The notes beneath the pieces were generated by a model that saw nothing but the letters and a program-made list of their open reading frames with translations, did not search any database and was not told the DNA's origin. The position numbers and the translations under genes were made by a program. Positions 1-8,847 of a stretch of DNA of 40,381 nt are shown here, piece after piece. This DNA is from Verrucomicrobiota bacterium (lineage in GTDB: Bacteria; Verrucomicrobiota; Lentisphaeria; JABSQK01; JAJFLO01), in assembly GCA_021772635.1 (NCBI GenBank), contig JAJFLP010000081.1, positions 1 to 40,381 of the forward strand. Direction: 5' to 3'. The first letter of the stretch is position 1. The number at the start of each line of letters is the position of its first letter.

Positions 1-79
1 TGGAGTTCACGCTTCAGCGTGGTATTTCCTGCTCGGAACTTAAGAAACACGCCCCGCGACTGCGTGGGCGCGAACTCCA
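1..79. repeat. Imperfect inverted repeat with internal hairpin at window start
   Basis: The outer arms TGGAGTTC (1-8) and GAACTCCA (72-79) are perfect complements. Inside the left arm is a perfect stem-loop CACGC-TTCA-GCGTG (8-21). The style resembles the large hairpins at the other end of the window. Whether it extends past the window edge cannot be seen. It could be the terminator or leader of a neighbouring gene, or a repeat element. Confidence 0.5.
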
Positions 80-227
80 GCGGTCACGAATATATATAAA
101 TCCTTAGCTTAATGACATTGAGTTCAGGCTCGTCTCCCTAATTTGAAACAAAACCATTGGCGTACCTGGGATCGCTTCATCTCGTATAAATCTCAACGTA
201 GTCATTCGCGGGTGCGCGATAAAAATT

Positions 228-1265
228 GTGAACGTTCACGAAATAGATAGTGACATAACTTCCGAATCTCAGAAGCGGAAATGCGCCAGTTCGAAAGAAT
301 TAATCGTTTGTCCTCATTGTCACGAATATCCAGAAATCGATGACGAAAGTGGGACAGTAACTTGTTTCAGGTGTAGCACAGTATTTACGAAGATTGGACG
401 AGTTTGGGATTTACGCACCTTTAAGGAGGACGATAAGTCCGGATGGGCCGTTACTAATTTCGAGAATAATTATCGAAAAATCGGTACATTCATCGACGGG
501 TATCAACATGCAGCGCGAAGCGGTATACCGGAAATTTTGGAGAGCTATCGACTGAGTAGGGTAAAAGACGCCATCGGCGAGCAACTTAGCACGGAAAAGT
601 CGGGGCGACTTTTGGATATCGGGTGTGGCAACGGTTGGTTTGACTTTCGGCTGCGCGAACATTGGAACTATAGTGGCGAGATCATAGGTGTTGACATATC
701 ATCGTTCCAGATAAATCTATTTCTCGATCAGATGGACGCTCGACAGAGCCCTGCGATCTTTGCCTGCTGTGCCAATGGAGAATCTCTCCCGTTCGCGTCC
801 GGATATTTCGATCATGTCGTTATCTCAGAGGTTCTGGAACACGTGGCTTCACCTCGAAAGGTAATTGCCGAGGCCGCACGCGTTTTGAAACCTGGAGGGA
901 GGATCTATATTTCGACACCCTCGGGGCCGGTATGCCGCTTTTGGGATATAATATTGTGGCCTGCCAAAGTGATAAAGCGGTTATGGATACCATCACGAAC
1001 AATTCCCGGCAACCAGATTTACGATTATCCGTTGTCAAAAAAACAATTGTTTAAAGTTTTTAGCGATACGGGATTAAGCGTTTTCGATTATCACAAATCG
1101 GTTTTCTTACCGCACGAATCCTATCTCCAATTTTTTCCGGAGTCAGTTTTGAGAATAATGTTGGTGATCGCCCGTTTGCTCGAGGTATTAGGCAGGTGCA
1201 CGCAATTTATCGGACTTCATCATATGATAACGCTCACGCGCACAGTATCTACTGGGCACCGATAG
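228..1265 (+). CDS. SAM-dependent methyltransferase with N-terminal zinc ribbon
   Basis: A probable class I methyltransferase acting in surface-glycan or lipid modification; the substrate cannot be told from sequence. Residues 28-49 hold a Cys4 zinc-ribbon (C28, C31, C46, C49), as in Trm112-like segments found ahead of many methyltransferases. The SAM site LLDIGCGNGW begins near residue 128, followed by an acidic GVDIS strand and the motif EVLEHVASPRKVIAEAARVL typical of Methyltransf_11 proteins. The start is GTG at 228 with no strong ribosome-binding site; the start codon lies inside a perfect 12-bp palindrome (GTGAACGTTCAC, 228-239). It precedes a GT4 gene by 67 bp and looks like the first gene of a three-gene glycan operon. 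Confidence 0.8.
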   Translation: MNVHEIDSDITSESQKRKCASSKELIVCPHCHEYPEIDDESGTVTCFRCSTVFTKIGRVWDLRTFKEDDKSGWAVTNFENNYRKIGTFIDGYQHAARSGIPEILESYRLSRVKDAIGEQLSTEKSGRLLDIGCGNGWFDFRLREHWNYSGEIIGVDISSFQINLFLDQMDARQSPAIFACCANGESLPFASGYFDHVVISEVLEHVASPRKVIAEAARVLKPGGRIYISTPSGPVCRFWDIILWPAKVIKRLWIPSRTIPGNQIYDYPLSKKQLFKVFSDTGLSVFDYHKSVFLPHESYLQFFPESVLRIMLVIARLLEVLGRCTQFIGLHHMITLTRTVSTGHR

Positions 1266-1332
1266 GTAGATGCGGTGAAACGTATAGTCGTAACGATCGG
1301 CTCGGAAACCCCGATTGGGCAGTCGAAAATCT

Positions 1333-2439
1333 ATGAAAACACGAATTCTATATGTCATTGACGATTTGGTAATCGGCGGTGCAGAACGGATATTGGTCGA
1401 ACTATTGACTGGGTTGGATCGTGATCGTTTCGACGCCGACGTCCTTACGCTTTTCCCTGGAGAGGGATTAACCGCAGAGTTGGAAGACTGTGGTTTTTCG
1501 TGCCGGAACCTCGCGTTGACTAAGTTTAATATCGTAGCGGTCGCGTTCAGATTGCGTCGGATCATTAAAGAGGGAAATTACCCGATTGTCCAGTTGATTC
1601 GTCCCGTCAGCCGAATCATTGGAATGCTGAGTGTTTGCGGATTGCGTGACATACACCTAATTGCCCGTTACGATTCGATGGTTTCATGTGAGCTCTCGCG
1701 ATTCAGAATATTTGAGCGTAAAGTCTTAAAGCGCTCGAGGAAAATAATATCACCATCCCGGGCGGTAGTCGATGACCTCTTTTTGCACTGCAGGGTGGAT
1801 CCCGAGAAGTTTTTGATTTCATATAATGGAATCCGCAATGGCCATCATGTCGTTACCTCAGGGGTCGAAAAGGTTAATGGTGGCATTGTTGTAGGTACCA
1901 TTGGGAATGTCAGTTGGAAAAAGGGGTTCGAGAACGGGCTACTTGCAATCAAGAAACTCAAAGAGGCAGTGCCCGATATAAAATATCAAATTGTCGGGAG
2001 AGACGATAAACAATCTTCTCTAACGCGGATGGTTAAAGACTTTGGCCTCACGGATACCGTCGATCTACTCGGTGAAGTCAGGGACGTGAGATTGTGCCTT
2101 GATAACTGGTCGATTTACTTTCAACCGTCGTTGACCGAGGGTTTTGGACTCGCGGTATTAGAAGCAATGAGTTACGCTAAACCCATTGTTGCATCAAATG
2201 TGGGGGGTATTCCGGAATTGATAGAATCCGGGGTAACCGGTTTGTTAGTCGATCCAGAGCAGATCGACAGTATGGCAAACGCTTTGAGTCAGCTTATTAA
2301 CACGCCTTCACTGGCGCAGGAACTCGGGTTAAATGCGGCAAAAACTGCTTCTGAAAAATTCAATTGTGAGAAGATGATTCAGGATCACGAGAAACTATAC
2401 ACCAGTATTCTAGAGACACAGTCAGGCGATCATGAGTGA
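1333..2439 (+). CDS. Glycosyltransferase family 4
   Basis: A retaining GT-B glycosyltransferase that probably adds a sugar to a cell-surface polysaccharide or glycolipid intermediate on the cytoplasmic face. The N-terminus ILYVIDDLVIGGAERILVEL is the usual GT4 opening with the GGAE loop. The nucleotide-sugar site is EGFGLAVLEAMSYAKPIVAS near residue 268, followed by GGIPELI. ATG at 1333 was chosen because it places the first beta strand right after the methionine; an upstream TTG at 1315 would add six residues with no better ribosome-binding site. The stop overlaps the next start by 8 bp, so the two genes are translationally coupled. Donor and acceptor are unknown. Confidence 0.88.
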   Translation: MKTRILYVIDDLVIGGAERILVELLTGLDRDRFDADVLTLFPGEGLTAELEDCGFSCRNLALTKFNIVAVAFRLRRIIKEGNYPIVQLIRPVSRIIGMLSVCGLRDIHLIARYDSMVSCELSRFRIFERKVLKRSRKIISPSRAVVDDLFLHCRVDPEKFLISYNGIRNGHHVVTSGVEKVNGGIVVGTIGNVSWKKGFENGLLAIKKLKEAVPDIKYQIVGRDDKQSSLTRMVKDFGLTDTVDLLGEVRDVRLCLDNWSIYFQPSLTEGFGLAVLEAMSYAKPIVASNVGGIPELIESGVTGLLVDPEQIDSMANALSQLINTPSLAQELGLNAAKTASEKFNCEKMIQDHEKLYTSILETQSGDHE

Positions 2440-3205
2440 TAATAATAGAGATCTTGCGCTTCAGATTAAACGTGCGAATCGAGACGTTTATAACGAGATG
2501 TCTCCCGAGAAGTATAATGAGAACGAAAGTATTTTTAACGAGCGTCGGCAACGCACCTGTAGTAAGATTTTGTCGGAGGCGGCACACCTCTCGGGTGCTG
2601 GCAGCTATTTGGATATCGGAACTGGAACCGGAAATTTACTGAAAATAGCGAAGAATCATTTCGATGCGTGCTACGGAGTTGACATAAGTGAGAATATCTT
2701 GAGCAAGGTGAAAAGTGACCTTGACGGCTGCTATTTGGCAGCTTCCGATGCCGAATCACTTCCATTCAAAGGTGAGTTCTTCGATTGTATCTCATGTTAC
2801 GCGTTATTACATCATCTATATGATCACCAGGCGTTATTCAGGGAGTGTGCAAGATTGCTTAAACCCGGCGGGACATTGTATACGGATCACGATCCAAACT
2901 ACTATTTCACTCGCTTCTACCGTATCTACTATCGACTGAAGTACTGGAATCGACCCGGGTTCAGCTCCGACACCGAGGAGCTAGCCGAGTACCACAATAC
3001 GAAGTCGTCCGGCATTAACCCGGAGAGATTGAAAGAACAGTTGATTCAGGCTGGATTTAGTAATGTTGCCGTCCTTTACCGCAGTACCGATCGATCCGAA
3101 TGGAGCGGCGTAGCCTCAGTTGTCGCACCGACCTTGCGGATTTTGGCAAAAATCGTTCCACTCAAGACATTTTTTACACATTTCTCGATAATCGCGGTTA
3201 AGTAA
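2432..3205 (+). CDS. Class I SAM-dependent methyltransferase
   Basis: A 257-residue methyltransferase whose SAM motif YLDIGTGTGNLL lies near residue 59. A GVDIS acidic loop and the motif CYALLHHLYDHQALFRECARLLKPGG follow, as in the UbiE/Methyltransf_11 group. The C-terminal third (YYRLKYW..., YHNTKSSGINPERL) resembles lipid- or sugar-linked methyltransferases, but the substrate cannot be assigned. It overlaps the GT4 gene by 8 bp and is the last gene of the operon. No terminator follows directly; the strong hairpin at 3411-3445 is about 200 bp downstream. Confidence 0.85.
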   Translation: MSDNNRDLALQIKRANRDVYNEMSPEKYNENESIFNERRQRTCSKILSEAAHLSGAGSYLDIGTGTGNLLKIAKNHFDACYGVDISENILSKVKSDLDGCYLAASDAESLPFKGEFFDCISCYALLHHLYDHQALFRECARLLKPGGTLYTDHDPNYYFTRFYRIYYRLKYWNRPGFSSDTEELAEYHNTKSSGINPERLKEQLIQAGFSNVAVLYRSTDRSEWSGVASVVAPTLRILAKIVPLKTFFTHFSIIAVK

Positions 3206-3380
3206 AGTTCGGTTGCTGACCGAATGGGATATGCCAACGATCGCGGATTTTCGACGTCCTAGCAATAAGGATTTTGAGAGATTTCGCGATGAAATTGTGT
3301 AATTAATTCAGAACAATGATGAAACATTAGCCGGATTAATGGGTCGTAACCTACAGTGACATGAAAGTAATCTTTCTCCA

Positions 3381-3401
3381 CTGACAGCGTAGCGCTGTCA
3401 G
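3381..3401. repeat. Perfect 9-bp hairpin upstream of terminator
   Basis: CTGACAGCG-TAG-CGCTGTCAG is a perfect 9-bp stem with a 3-base loop, 9 bp ahead of a strong terminator. The pair of stems could be the 3' end of a small RNA or a double terminator for the upstream operon. Confidence 0.7.
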
Positions 3402-3410
3402 CCTCCCCGA

Positions 3411-3445
3411 CGAGCGGCCTCCCCCATGGCCGCTCGTTTTTTTTT
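3411..3445 (+). terminator. Strong Rho-independent terminator
   Basis: A perfect 9-bp GC-rich stem (CGAGCGGCC, 3411-3419; GGCCGCTCG, 3428-3436) with an 8-base loop is followed by nine T residues (3437-3445). The T run places it on the plus strand. It lies 205 bp after the methyltransferase stop, so it either ends that operon's long 3' UTR or ends an unannotated small RNA. Confidence 0.9.
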
Positions 3446-3526
3446 GCGCGCAATTACTGTTGAGATAACGGGCGGCTTTGGGAATCAATAATCGATAGAG
3501 GAATCGCCTGATATCGTCACCTGTCC

Positions 3527-3652
3527 TAAAATAAGCGAACATTCGTAATCTTACCGGTTTTTCGAAGTGAAATTTGGAAAGGGATTACGATTATGATTAC
3601 GAGTACGATTGCGAAGAAAATCCAATGAAAAGTTCGTTGGAATTAGCACTAG
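3527..3652 (+). repeat. Interspersed repeat family 2, copy A
   Basis: About 126 bp that align with 5230-5381 and, in reverse, with about 11218-11351. Shared blocks are TAAAATAAGCGAA, GTAATCTTAC, GGTTTTTCGAGGTGAAATT, GGGATTACGATTATGATTAC and CGAAGAAAATCCAATGAAAA. Copy A lacks about 26 bp present in copy B. It has no coding potential and is purely intergenic. Confidence 0.85.
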
Positions 3653-3760
3653 ACGACAACATAATTCGGCGCATAATTAGACGATTCATATTGACTCGCC
3701 GCGATAAACGACGATTATGATGAACCGACTATTATCATCAAGGTCCCTTCAACTGTATTT

Positions 3761-3880
3761 TAGACTGCAAGCAGTTCAATTTTTGGATGACATCAAACGG
3801 ACGACGTAATAAGTCTCGGACGAGATTTCGAAAACCCGAAAACGTCAGTATATTCTGCAAGCAGTCCAATTTCGGTTTGA
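3761..3880 (+). repeat. Family 1 dyad repeat, tandem pair
   Basis: Two core dyads, GACTGCAAGCAGTT (3763-3776) and TTCTGCAAGCAGTC (3853-3866), lie exactly 90 bp apart in the same orientation. Between them is a second dyad TCTCG-GA-CGAGA (3814-3825), in the place where other copies have ATACCG-AA-CGGTAT, and then TTTCG...CGAAA. The stem is kept although its bases differ. It lies 118 bp upstream of the C-S lyase start. Confidence 0.85.
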
Positions 3881-3998
3881 ATAGACGAACTCTCATTTAT
3901 GTTGTGAGAGAGACGGTTTGAGTTAAGCGTGCAAGAGATTCCGATCGATATTTCCAACACTCCAAGGCGTTCAGATTTCCCGAATTTCAGTAGCCCCT

Positions 3999-5129
3999 AT
4001 GTACGACTTTGACAGTATTATCAACCGACGCGGAACCGGAAGCATCAAATGGGATAGATATCCCGATTCGGATGTGATTCCAATGTGGATCGCCGATATG
4101 GATTTTAAGGCGCCACTCCCTGTATTGTCGGCACTCGAAGATGATATAGAACACGGGATTTTCGGATATTCACAGCCTAAACCGGAGTTAATTGAAACGG
4201 TACTGACATATCTGAAAATAAGCTACAATTGGGAAATTTCCCCGGAGTGGATCGTTTGGCTCCCCGGCGTAGTCACCGCATTGAACGCTACGTGTCGCGC
4301 TTTCTGCGCCGACGGAGAGAGCGCTTTCACTACGACGCCAATTTATCCACCGTTTCTTTCCGCGCCGTCCAACTTTGACCGTGAACTCATTACGGTGCCG
4401 CTACACGACGAGAGCGGATACTGGCGGTTTTATATAGACGAGTTCGAGCGTGCGATAAAAAATCACACGCGTTTGTTCATGTTATGCAATCCGCACAACC
4501 CGACTGGGCGCGTGTATACGAAAGCAGAGCTCACTGAGATCGCGGGACACTGTATTCGGCATGATATGATAATTTGCTCAGACGAGATTCACTGCGACCT
4601 TATAATGGACGACCTCGTACATTTACCTATTGCGACGTTAAATTCCGAGGTAGCCGATCGCACGGTTACTTTGATGGCACCGAGTAAAACGTTTAATATT
4701 CCCGGGCTTGGCTGTTCGTTTGCGATTATACCCAACCACAAATTGCGCCGCACATTTCTTCGCGCGACGCGCGGTATCGTCCCCGAAACGAACAGTTTGG
4801 GGTACACAGCGTGCCTTGCCGCTTACAAGCAGAGGGAACCTTGGTTGAAGGAGCTACTCACATATCTACGTGCAAATCGCGACTTAGCATTTCACACGAT
4901 AAACGAGAAAATCGGTGGTATGTCGATGAACAAAGTTGAGGCGACCTATTTAGCCTGGATTGACTGTCGCGCCCTGGACTTGCCGGACGCGTGCAGGTTT
5001 TTCGAGGATGCCGGTGTCGGCATGTCAAACGGGAAATTGTTCCGCGGGGACGGTTACCTCAGGTTGAATTACGGATGTCCCAGGGCGTTGTTAGAAGAAG
5101 CGCTAAACCGTATTGTTCGTGCTCTTTAG
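3999..5129 (+). CDS. patB: PatB/MalY-type PLP-dependent C-S lyase (aminotransferase class I/II fold)
   Basis: A cytoplasmic cystathionine beta-lyase-like enzyme that splits C-S bonds of cystathionine or cysteine to give thiol, pyruvate and ammonia. The opening FDSIINRRGTGSIKWDRYP and IPMWIADMDF are hallmarks of the PatB/MalY group. CNPHNPTGR is the substrate/cofactor loop, SDEIHCDLIM carries the PLP-binding aspartate, and the Schiff-base lysine is K230 in APSKTFNIPGLG. At 376 residues it is slightly shorter than the usual 385-400. It stands alone, with repeats on both sides, and is convergent with the ABC permease. The MalY-type regulatory role seen in E. coli cannot be inferred here. Confidence 0.88.
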   Translation: MYDFDSIINRRGTGSIKWDRYPDSDVIPMWIADMDFKAPLPVLSALEDDIEHGIFGYSQPKPELIETVLTYLKISYNWEISPEWIVWLPGVVTALNATCRAFCADGESAFTTTPIYPPFLSAPSNFDRELITVPLHDESGYWRFYIDEFERAIKNHTRLFMLCNPHNPTGRVYTKAELTEIAGHCIRHDMIICSDEIHCDLIMDDLVHLPIATLNSEVADRTVTLMAPSKTFNIPGLGCSFAIIPNHKLRRTFLRATRGIVPETNSLGYTACLAAYKQREPWLKELLTYLRANRDLAFHTINEKIGGMSMNKVEATYLAWIDCRALDLPDACRFFEDAGVGMSNGKLFRGDGYLRLNYGCPRALLEEALNRIVRAL

Positions 5130-5229
5130 AATTTGACGTTCCGTATTATCCTTGCCTGTTCACTATACGCGGTCACGGGAGTGACAGTCCTTCCATTGTG
5201 TCATTGATAGTTCAACGAAGTACTAGCTT

Positions 5230-5381
5230 TAAAATAAGCGAAAATTCCGGTTGGTAATCTTACTCTTACTCGTGATCTTTCTGGTTTTTTCGAGGTGAAA
5301 TTCAGGAAGGGATTACGATTATGATTACGAAGTACGATTACGAAGAAAATCCAACGAAAAGTTCGCTGGAATCAGCACTAG
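5230..5381 (+). repeat. Interspersed repeat family 2, copy B
   Basis: The longest copy, about 152 bp, lies between the convergent C-S lyase and ABC permease genes. It shares with copy A the GATTACGATTATGATTACGA block and the end GAAAAGTTCG-TGGAAT-AGCACTAG. It shares with copy C the block CTTA-TCGT-TCTTTCTGG missing from A. The ends show short inverted sequences (CTAGC...ATTCC against GGAAT...CTAG), as in miniature elements. Confidence 0.85.
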
Positions 5382-5404
5382 CGTTGTTCAGTCATCGACA
5401 CGTT

Positions 5405-6649
5405 TTATGCAGGCGATAATTTCCCTACCTCTTGTTTCTGGAATAACACGAAACCAATGAGAAACGACAGCAGGATATAACACATCGTATAACCCGATGC
5501 ATAAAATAAGTAAGTCCCCGGAATCATCCGCTTGTTGACGAGAGCGTCCGCCATCCAGTAAAGCTGCCAATTCGGAAGTAGACAGCGTAAAATTTCCGCT
5601 ACCAAAGGTTTCAGCGGGTCAAGAGTCTGATAGATCAAACTCGTCGGCGTGTCGAGTCCCCGCGTCACTGTATTAGCCTGAAGATAGTAGTAAGTTACGG
5701 CGGCACCGAGCACGAGTAAAACAGACAGGCCCTTCACGTTTGGGGTAAGGCGTTTGGCTCCCGATCGGTTCGCACGACAACGGGACCTCCAGATAATTAT
5801 CGATGCGACAATTAAAATTATAACGAGGGGAGCCACCCGGTTTCCGTCGTACTTGTAAATATCCTTGTGGGGAAAATTTATGATTGTAAAATAAAGGTAA
5901 TCCGAGATGAGACCGAGTAAGAATACAACGGTACAAATTGTCAGATTAGAAATCATGTTAAACTGAACGGAGAGCGCCGTTGCGATTGCGGCCATTGCGA
6001 AGACGGAAAACAATACAAGTAATATTGCTGACAGAAGGTTGAGTGAGTACCCCGAATACGGTTCGGACTGTATCGCGGAACGATATGGAGGAAAACAATA
6101 AACGAATACAGCAGTTCCGGTTAGAAATACGAATAGCGCGAACGAGGTCACTGACGCGAAGGAGGTTCTCCTGAAATAATTACTGATCGTGCCGACTAAA
6201 CATGATACCCCGACGGCAACGGTGTATATCAGGAGAATCCCCTTATCGAGATCAAACTGATCTCGGGCTACACGAACCGTTAACATCGTTGCAGCGCCGC
6301 TGACCCAGACGAAGAGCAGTGACACTGAAAGAACCCCGATTATCTTCGCGAATAAGAAAACTGCCGGCGAGACGGGCTTTGAAAGAATAAGCTGCGCGGT
6401 TCCCCCCTCGATTTCGCGAGAAACCGTATCCGCCGCGTTTAGGACTGCCACCACCCAACCCAGGACCATGATAGTTGCAAGACAACCGTCAGTGACTAGC
6501 TTGTGATGGTCATTAAATGCGAAAAGTGCAATTACGGGGTGAACGCCAATGATAAACAATGACGTTAATAGCGCCACGATGAAGTTTGCTTGGCGTACGC
6601 ATTCACGTGCCGTATGGTGAGCGATATGTAAGAAGGCGCGTATCATCAA
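5405..6649 (-). CDS. ABC-2 type transporter permease
   Basis: A 414-residue polytopic membrane protein of the ABC-2/NosY-like permease group, probably the membrane half of an exporter. Conserved features are DTVSREIEGGTAQLILSKPV near residue 73, the cytoplasmic coupling region of these permeases, and helices around 20-45, 55-75, 95-120, 135-155, 165-190, 200-230, 240-260, 270-290 and 305-325. A final helix lies near the C-terminus. A soluble region between about 325 and 380 probably faces the periplasm. No ATP-binding subunit is in the window, so the partner must be elsewhere. The start is one of two adjacent ATGs (6649 or 6646). The protein family is clear; the substrate is not. Confidence 0.82.
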   Translation of the reverse strand: MMIRAFLHIAHHTARECVRQANFIVALLTSLFIIGVHPVIALFAFNDHHKLVTDGCLATIMVLGWVVAVLNAADTVSREIEGGTAQLILSKPVSPAVFLFAKIIGVLSVSLLFVWVSGAATMLTVRVARDQFDLDKGILLIYTVAVGVSCLVGTISNYFRRTSFASVTSFALFVFLTGTAVFVYCFPPYRSAIQSEPYSGYSLNLLSAILLVLFSVFAMAAIATALSVQFNMISNLTICTVVFLLGLISDYLYFTIINFPHKDIYKYDGNRVAPLVIILIVASIIIWRSRCRANRSGAKRLTPNVKGLSVLLVLGAAVTYYYLQANTVTRGLDTPTSLIYQTLDPLKPLVAEILRCLLPNWQLYWMADALVNKRMIPGTYLFYASGYTMCYILLSFLIGFVLFQKQEVGKLSPA

Positions 6650-6825
6650 CGCTCGTTATTATCGGTAGGTTACGGGTGGCGGTCGCGCTTAACCGTGGAG
6701 TTCGAGAGTTCGTGGTGGTGGTTATACGCCGCGAGATCCTTGGCGTGATGTATGTCAAAGGGTCGCCTCAATTGGAGGACACGCGGCGGCGTTCTATACC
6801 AACCAAAAATTGGATAGGCCACGCG

Positions 6826-7437
6826 CTAGTTCGAGGGCTCTGAGGACTTATTTGGCGTCCACTTTTCGTTGGTTATGTAACCCCCGAAGAAATCAGTGGA
6901 TGCAGCGGGTTTCAATCTTCCGTTCTCGTCGAGCTGATTCAGAAGTACTAGATAATCGAAACCTAAGTGTTTTAGTCTCAACATCTCGCCGACTGAAAAC
7001 GCAATAGTTTCCCAATCGTCATTTGCAATCGACCATGTCGCCACACGATCTCGAGTTAGCGCGATATACTCGTCCGAAACGTAGGAATCATTCCCGAGAA
7101 ATAACACTTTATTGGGTTGTAGAAAATCAATAAATTTCAAATAATCATCTTTCGATATTTCGAGCGTTTCTTTTGTCGGCGAAAGGAAATATATTGTTTC
7201 GGGTTCATTGGCAGTGGGGAGTAACAAAATTGGTTGTTTGATTTCGAATTGAACCAGTTCTGCTAGAATTCGTGACTTTACATAGTTACTCGTGACCAAA
7301 AGCGTTTCAACACGTTTAGCGCGATTTCGCTCCATCCAGTTCAGCGGGTTCCACCAACTCGCGTTTGACGTGGTAGCGAAAGATAAAATTGTAACCCCAA
7401 CAACAAGTAATTTAAATGGGTTTGAAAATTGGCGCAT
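6826..7437 (-). CDS. Secreted or lipid-bilayer-anchored protein of unknown function
   Basis: A 203-residue protein with a probable signal peptide (KLLVVGVTILSFATTSNA, cleavage near residue 26), so likely periplasmic. The mature start SWWNPLNWMERN is followed by VETLLVTSNYVKSRILAELVQF, LLLPTANEPE and VLFLGNDSYVSDEYI, which alternate strands and helices like a small Rossmann-type alpha/beta fold. I have the impression of related unannotated proteins in PVC bacteria, but this was not searched. No catalytic motif is visible. It lies 176 bp upstream of the ABC permease on the same strand, and is divergent from the formyltransferase. Confidence 0.72.
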   Translation of the reverse strand: MRQFSNPFKLLVVGVTILSFATTSNASWWNPLNWMERNRAKRVETLLVTSNYVKSRILAELVQFEIKQPILLLPTANEPETIYFLSPTKETLEISKDDYLKFIDFLQPNKVLFLGNDSYVSDEYIALTRDRVATWSIANDDWETIAFSVGEMLRLKHLGFDYLVLLNQLDENGRLKPAASTDFFGGYITNEKWTPNKSSEPSN

Positions 7438-7604
7438 GTTAATGGCTCCTTCGTGGGATTTTAGCTATGCCAACCGTCTTATTATGAACGAGTTAAGTTC
7501 TCTCGCGACGAATCGCGTGAAGTAATCAGGCTAAGAGGTGCGGAAATCAAAGCAGTTTTTTGCGTCCTTTGCTTCGTCTCATAGTTTAGGCAAACTGGTA
7601 GTAA

Positions 7605-8540
7605 GTGTCAAACGCGGCGGCTGAAATAAATCGGGATAATTTCGTGGAAAAAATAATTCCATTCATCAAAACCGACTCCGGGGTGCCGAGTCGCGTTGCA
7701 ATCTTTCTCAGCGGTGCCGGGACAAATGCCATTCGTATTCTCGAGAAGCAAAAAGAAAGTGCGCGAAATAGCTTTGAGGTCGTTGCGCTATTCACTGACC
7801 GTCCAAAGACGAGCAATGCACAAAATTTAGCTACAGAATTCGGTATCCCAGTAGTCGACAATGACATCAAACAGTTTTATCGCGAACGCGGTTGTGCGCG
7901 GGTGTCGATCGCAACTGACGAGGGCAAAAGTGTTCGCGAGGCGTGGACGAATGCAGTACGAACACAGTTGGCTCCGTTTCGAATCGATTTTGCACTATTC
8001 GCCGGGTTTATTCCGCTGACCAATCTTGCCGGAGATTTTCCATGCCTGAATGTGCATCCGGGGGATTTGACTTACAAAAAAGACGGGAAACGTTACCTTG
8101 TTGGTCTTCACACCGTACCCATTGAACGCGCTATCCTTGAGGGGCTTTCAAGTTTACGTTCAAGCGTTATAGTCGCCGCCCCCTATTTCGAAGACGCCGG
8201 CAACATGGATACCGGCCCGATCCTTGGCATTTCCGACGAGGTCCTCTTAATCTTGGATGGACACAGGCTACAATATTTGCGGGAGTGTGCGGCGCGACGG
8301 TCGCCGGTGCGACCGCGAATCGGATACCAGGATGACTTGGAGAAGGTGGCTAAATCTAACCAGGAACGGTTAAAGGAGTTCGGGGATTGGCAAGTATTTC
8401 CGAAGGTTGTCGAGGAGTTTTCGCGTGGAAACTATGGGGTATCTGAGTCCGGAATATTACATTATAAGAAAGATCAAGGCTGGGTGCCAATTACAACGGT
8501 AATATTCGGTACTCGCGACAAGGAATTCCTACTATCCTAA
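7605..8540 (+). CDS. PurN-like formyltransferase family protein
   Basis: Belongs to the folate-dependent formyltransferase fold used by GAR transformylase (PurN). Residues near 30-40 (FLSGAGTNAIRILE) match the N-terminal SGxGTN loop. The catalytic Asn-His pair is N149 and H151 in NVHPGDL (family consensus NIHPSLL), and D202 in DTGPIL matches the catalytic aspartate. At 311 residues it is about 100 longer than E. coli PurN, with an N-terminal extension and a tail after DTGPIL, so true GAR transformylase activity is not certain. No other pur gene is near. The start is GTG at 7605 with a weak ribosome-binding site; a later GTG at 7644 is possible. Confidence 0.72.
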   Translation: MSNAAAEINRDNFVEKIIPFIKTDSGVPSRVAIFLSGAGTNAIRILEKQKESARNSFEVVALFTDRPKTSNAQNLATEFGIPVVDNDIKQFYRERGCARVSIATDEGKSVREAWTNAVRTQLAPFRIDFALFAGFIPLTNLAGDFPCLNVHPGDLTYKKDGKRYLVGLHTVPIERAILEGLSSLRSSVIVAAPYFEDAGNMDTGPILGISDEVLLILDGHRLQYLRECAARRSPVRPRIGYQDDLEKVAKSNQERLKEFGDWQVFPKVVEEFSRGNYGVSESGILHYKKDQGWVPITTVIFGTRDKEFLLS

Positions 8541-8847
8541 CTTTGGGTGATTCGGCGAATCGTGTCCAACTGCCGTTAACTAATTTTACAAGGATTTAAC
8601 CGACTTCAGTGAGAGCAGGCAGAAATGTTTTATGGGCTTTTACCGCCATTATCTCGGAAGTGAGCTCGAGTTGAGTTTGCTTATACTGCAAGTAGTAAAA
8701 ATTTCGGTCCGACGGACTCCGCTCGTGCGGAGATGACTTCAAACCAAGTACGTAAGAAATATCGAACGATTTTTCGAAAATTCGAAGGCGTTCCGTATAT
8801 ATCGCAAACAGCGTCTAATCGTTAACTTAAAATACAGGATTTAGATA
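8541..8847. other. hisBA upstream region
   Basis: 307 bp without a gene. It contains a small hairpin after the formyltransferase stop (GATTC-GGC-GAATC, 8550-8562) and a family 1 repeat (8683-8814). No his leader peptide with a histidine run and no T-box was recognised. An AGGA ribosome-binding site sits about 8 bp before the hisB ATG. Confidence 0.55.
8683..8814 (+). repeat. Family 1 dyad repeat with an internal hairpin insertion
   Basis: The core is TACTGCAAGTAGTA (8684-8697): the outer pair is T-A instead of G-C, and one inner pair is a G-T wobble, so the dyad still pairs. The second dyad is ATCG-AA-CGAT in 8760-8775, followed by TTCGAAAATTCGAA. A degenerate second core (ATCGCAAACAGCG) starts at 8801. 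The unit is about 25 bp longer than the usual 90 bp because it contains CTCCGC-TCGT-GCGGAG, a perfect hairpin near 8710-8725. Confidence 0.75.

Larger units (their letters stand above)
3206..3998. other. 793-bp intergenic region with two repeat families and a terminator
   Basis: No credible gene is seen. From left to right it holds about 175 bp of featureless sequence, a perfect hairpin (3381-3401), a strong intrinsic terminator (3411-3445), copy A of the 125-150 bp repeat (3527-3652), and a 90-bp tandem of family 1 (3761-3880). The last 110 bp before the C-S lyase start carry no promoter I can support. Confidence 0.7.

Noticed and set aside
1315..1332. TTG start of the GT4 gene
   Set aside because: The ATG at 1333 gives the conserved start; the added residues are not conserved in GT4 proteins.
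8541..8847. Histidine attenuator leader before hisB
   Set aside because: No short frame with consecutive histidine codons and no T-box sequence was found.
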